In this document: in pieces, positions 13,720 through 13,865 of the stretch
Numbering within the stretch: position 1 is the stretch's first letter
Layout: every line of letters begins with the position of its first letter
Source: Actinomycetes bacterium
GTDB taxonomy: Bacteria; Actinomycetota; Acidimicrobiia; Spongiisociales; UBA5794
Assembly: GCA_024640745.1 (NCBI GenBank)
Contig: JAHEEL010000041.1
Location: 1-13,865, forward strand
Length of the DNA: 13,865 nucleotides
Direction of reading: 5' to 3'
Position numbers and translations under genes: made by a program
Notes under the pieces: model-generated
What the model saw: the letters and a program-made list of their open reading frames with translations, nothing else
Told to the model about the DNA's origin: nothing
The model's database searches: none

Positions 13720-13865
13720 ATGGCCCGGAAGCTGGCATCTTCTACACTGCAACGCCTCGAGCGACGGCTTGAGAGCGAGCGAGTGCGCCTCGAGTCGATC
13801 CTCGAAGAGATCGACCGGCAGCGGGAGGCGCGGCGACTCGCAGAGAGCGCATCCGACCACAATCC
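13720..13865 (+). CDS. Probable TraR/DksA-type protein (3' partial)
   Basis: Only the first 48 codons are in the window. The ATG at 13720 is preceded by GGAGGGG (13710-13716). The product starts MARKLASS and then forms a strongly charged Leu- and Arg/Glu-rich heptad pattern (LQRLERRLESERVRLESILEEI, positions 10-20 and 21-31), predicted as coiled coil. It ends in SASDHNP, resembling the acidic tip before the body of TraR/DksA proteins. In Streptomyces and relatives a TraR/DksA C4 zinc-finger protein sits beside ileS, which supports the call. The diagnostic zinc finger would be downstream and cannot be seen, so another coiled-coil protein such as a DivIVA-like one is not excluded, although DivIVA normally starts with a different conserved N-terminal motif. 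Confidence 0.5.
   Translation, partial: MARKLASSTLQRLERRLESERVRLESILEEIDRQREARRLAESASDHN

Overview
The window (about 65% G+C by eye) is the second half of a division and cell wall (dcw) cluster, the conserved block downstream of ftsZ, and an oppositely oriented ileS with its leader. The gene set points to an actinobacterium. There is no ftsA between ftsQ and ftsZ, and SepF is present. IleS is of the eukaryote-like type and is preceded by a translational T-box, an arrangement typical of Actinobacteria. The order murD-ftsW-murG-murC-murB-ftsQ-ftsZ and the divergent sequences suggest a deep lineage such as Acidimicrobiia, but that placement is inference.

Positions 1-9886 (+ strand) hold eleven tightly packed genes: murD (5' end outside the window), ftsW, murG, murC, murB, ftsQ, ftsZ, pgeF (ylmD), yggS (ylmE), sepF (ylmF) and yggT (ylmG). 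Almost every junction is an ATGA/GTGA-type overlap or a gap of 0-2 bases, so they probably form one translationally coupled operon. The only real gap (32 bases) precedes ftsZ, which has its own strong ribosome binding site. MurD, MurC, MurB and MurG make the cytoplasmic and lipid-linked peptidoglycan precursors. FtsW and FtsQ belong to the septal synthesis machine. FtsZ forms the ring, SepF tethers it to the membrane, and PgeF and YggS are housekeeping neighbours. A perfect 11-bp all-G/C hairpin lies just after the ftsZ stop, inside the start of pgeF.

Positions 9887-13069 (- strand) encode isoleucyl-tRNA synthetase. It converges on yggT with no base between the two stop codons. Its leader (about 13070-13316, - strand) folds into a complete translational T-box. 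Stem I is ultrashort with an AUC (Ile) specifier, Stem II carries a loop E, and a IIA/B pseudoknot and Stem III follow. The T-box antisequestrator is mutually exclusive with a hairpin that buries the ileS Shine-Dalgarno sequence. Uncharged tRNA-Ile should therefore switch ileS translation on.

Positions 13386-13865 (+ strand) hold a small DUF167/YggU gene, probably leaderless, and the first 48 codons of a probable TraR/DksA-family protein that runs off the window.

Most of the window is a conserved core region. The parts that merit attention are the ileS leader RNA, the ftsZ/pgeF hairpin and the inversion of ileS relative to the usual Gram-positive order. No mobile elements, CRISPR arrays, tRNA or rRNA genes were seen.
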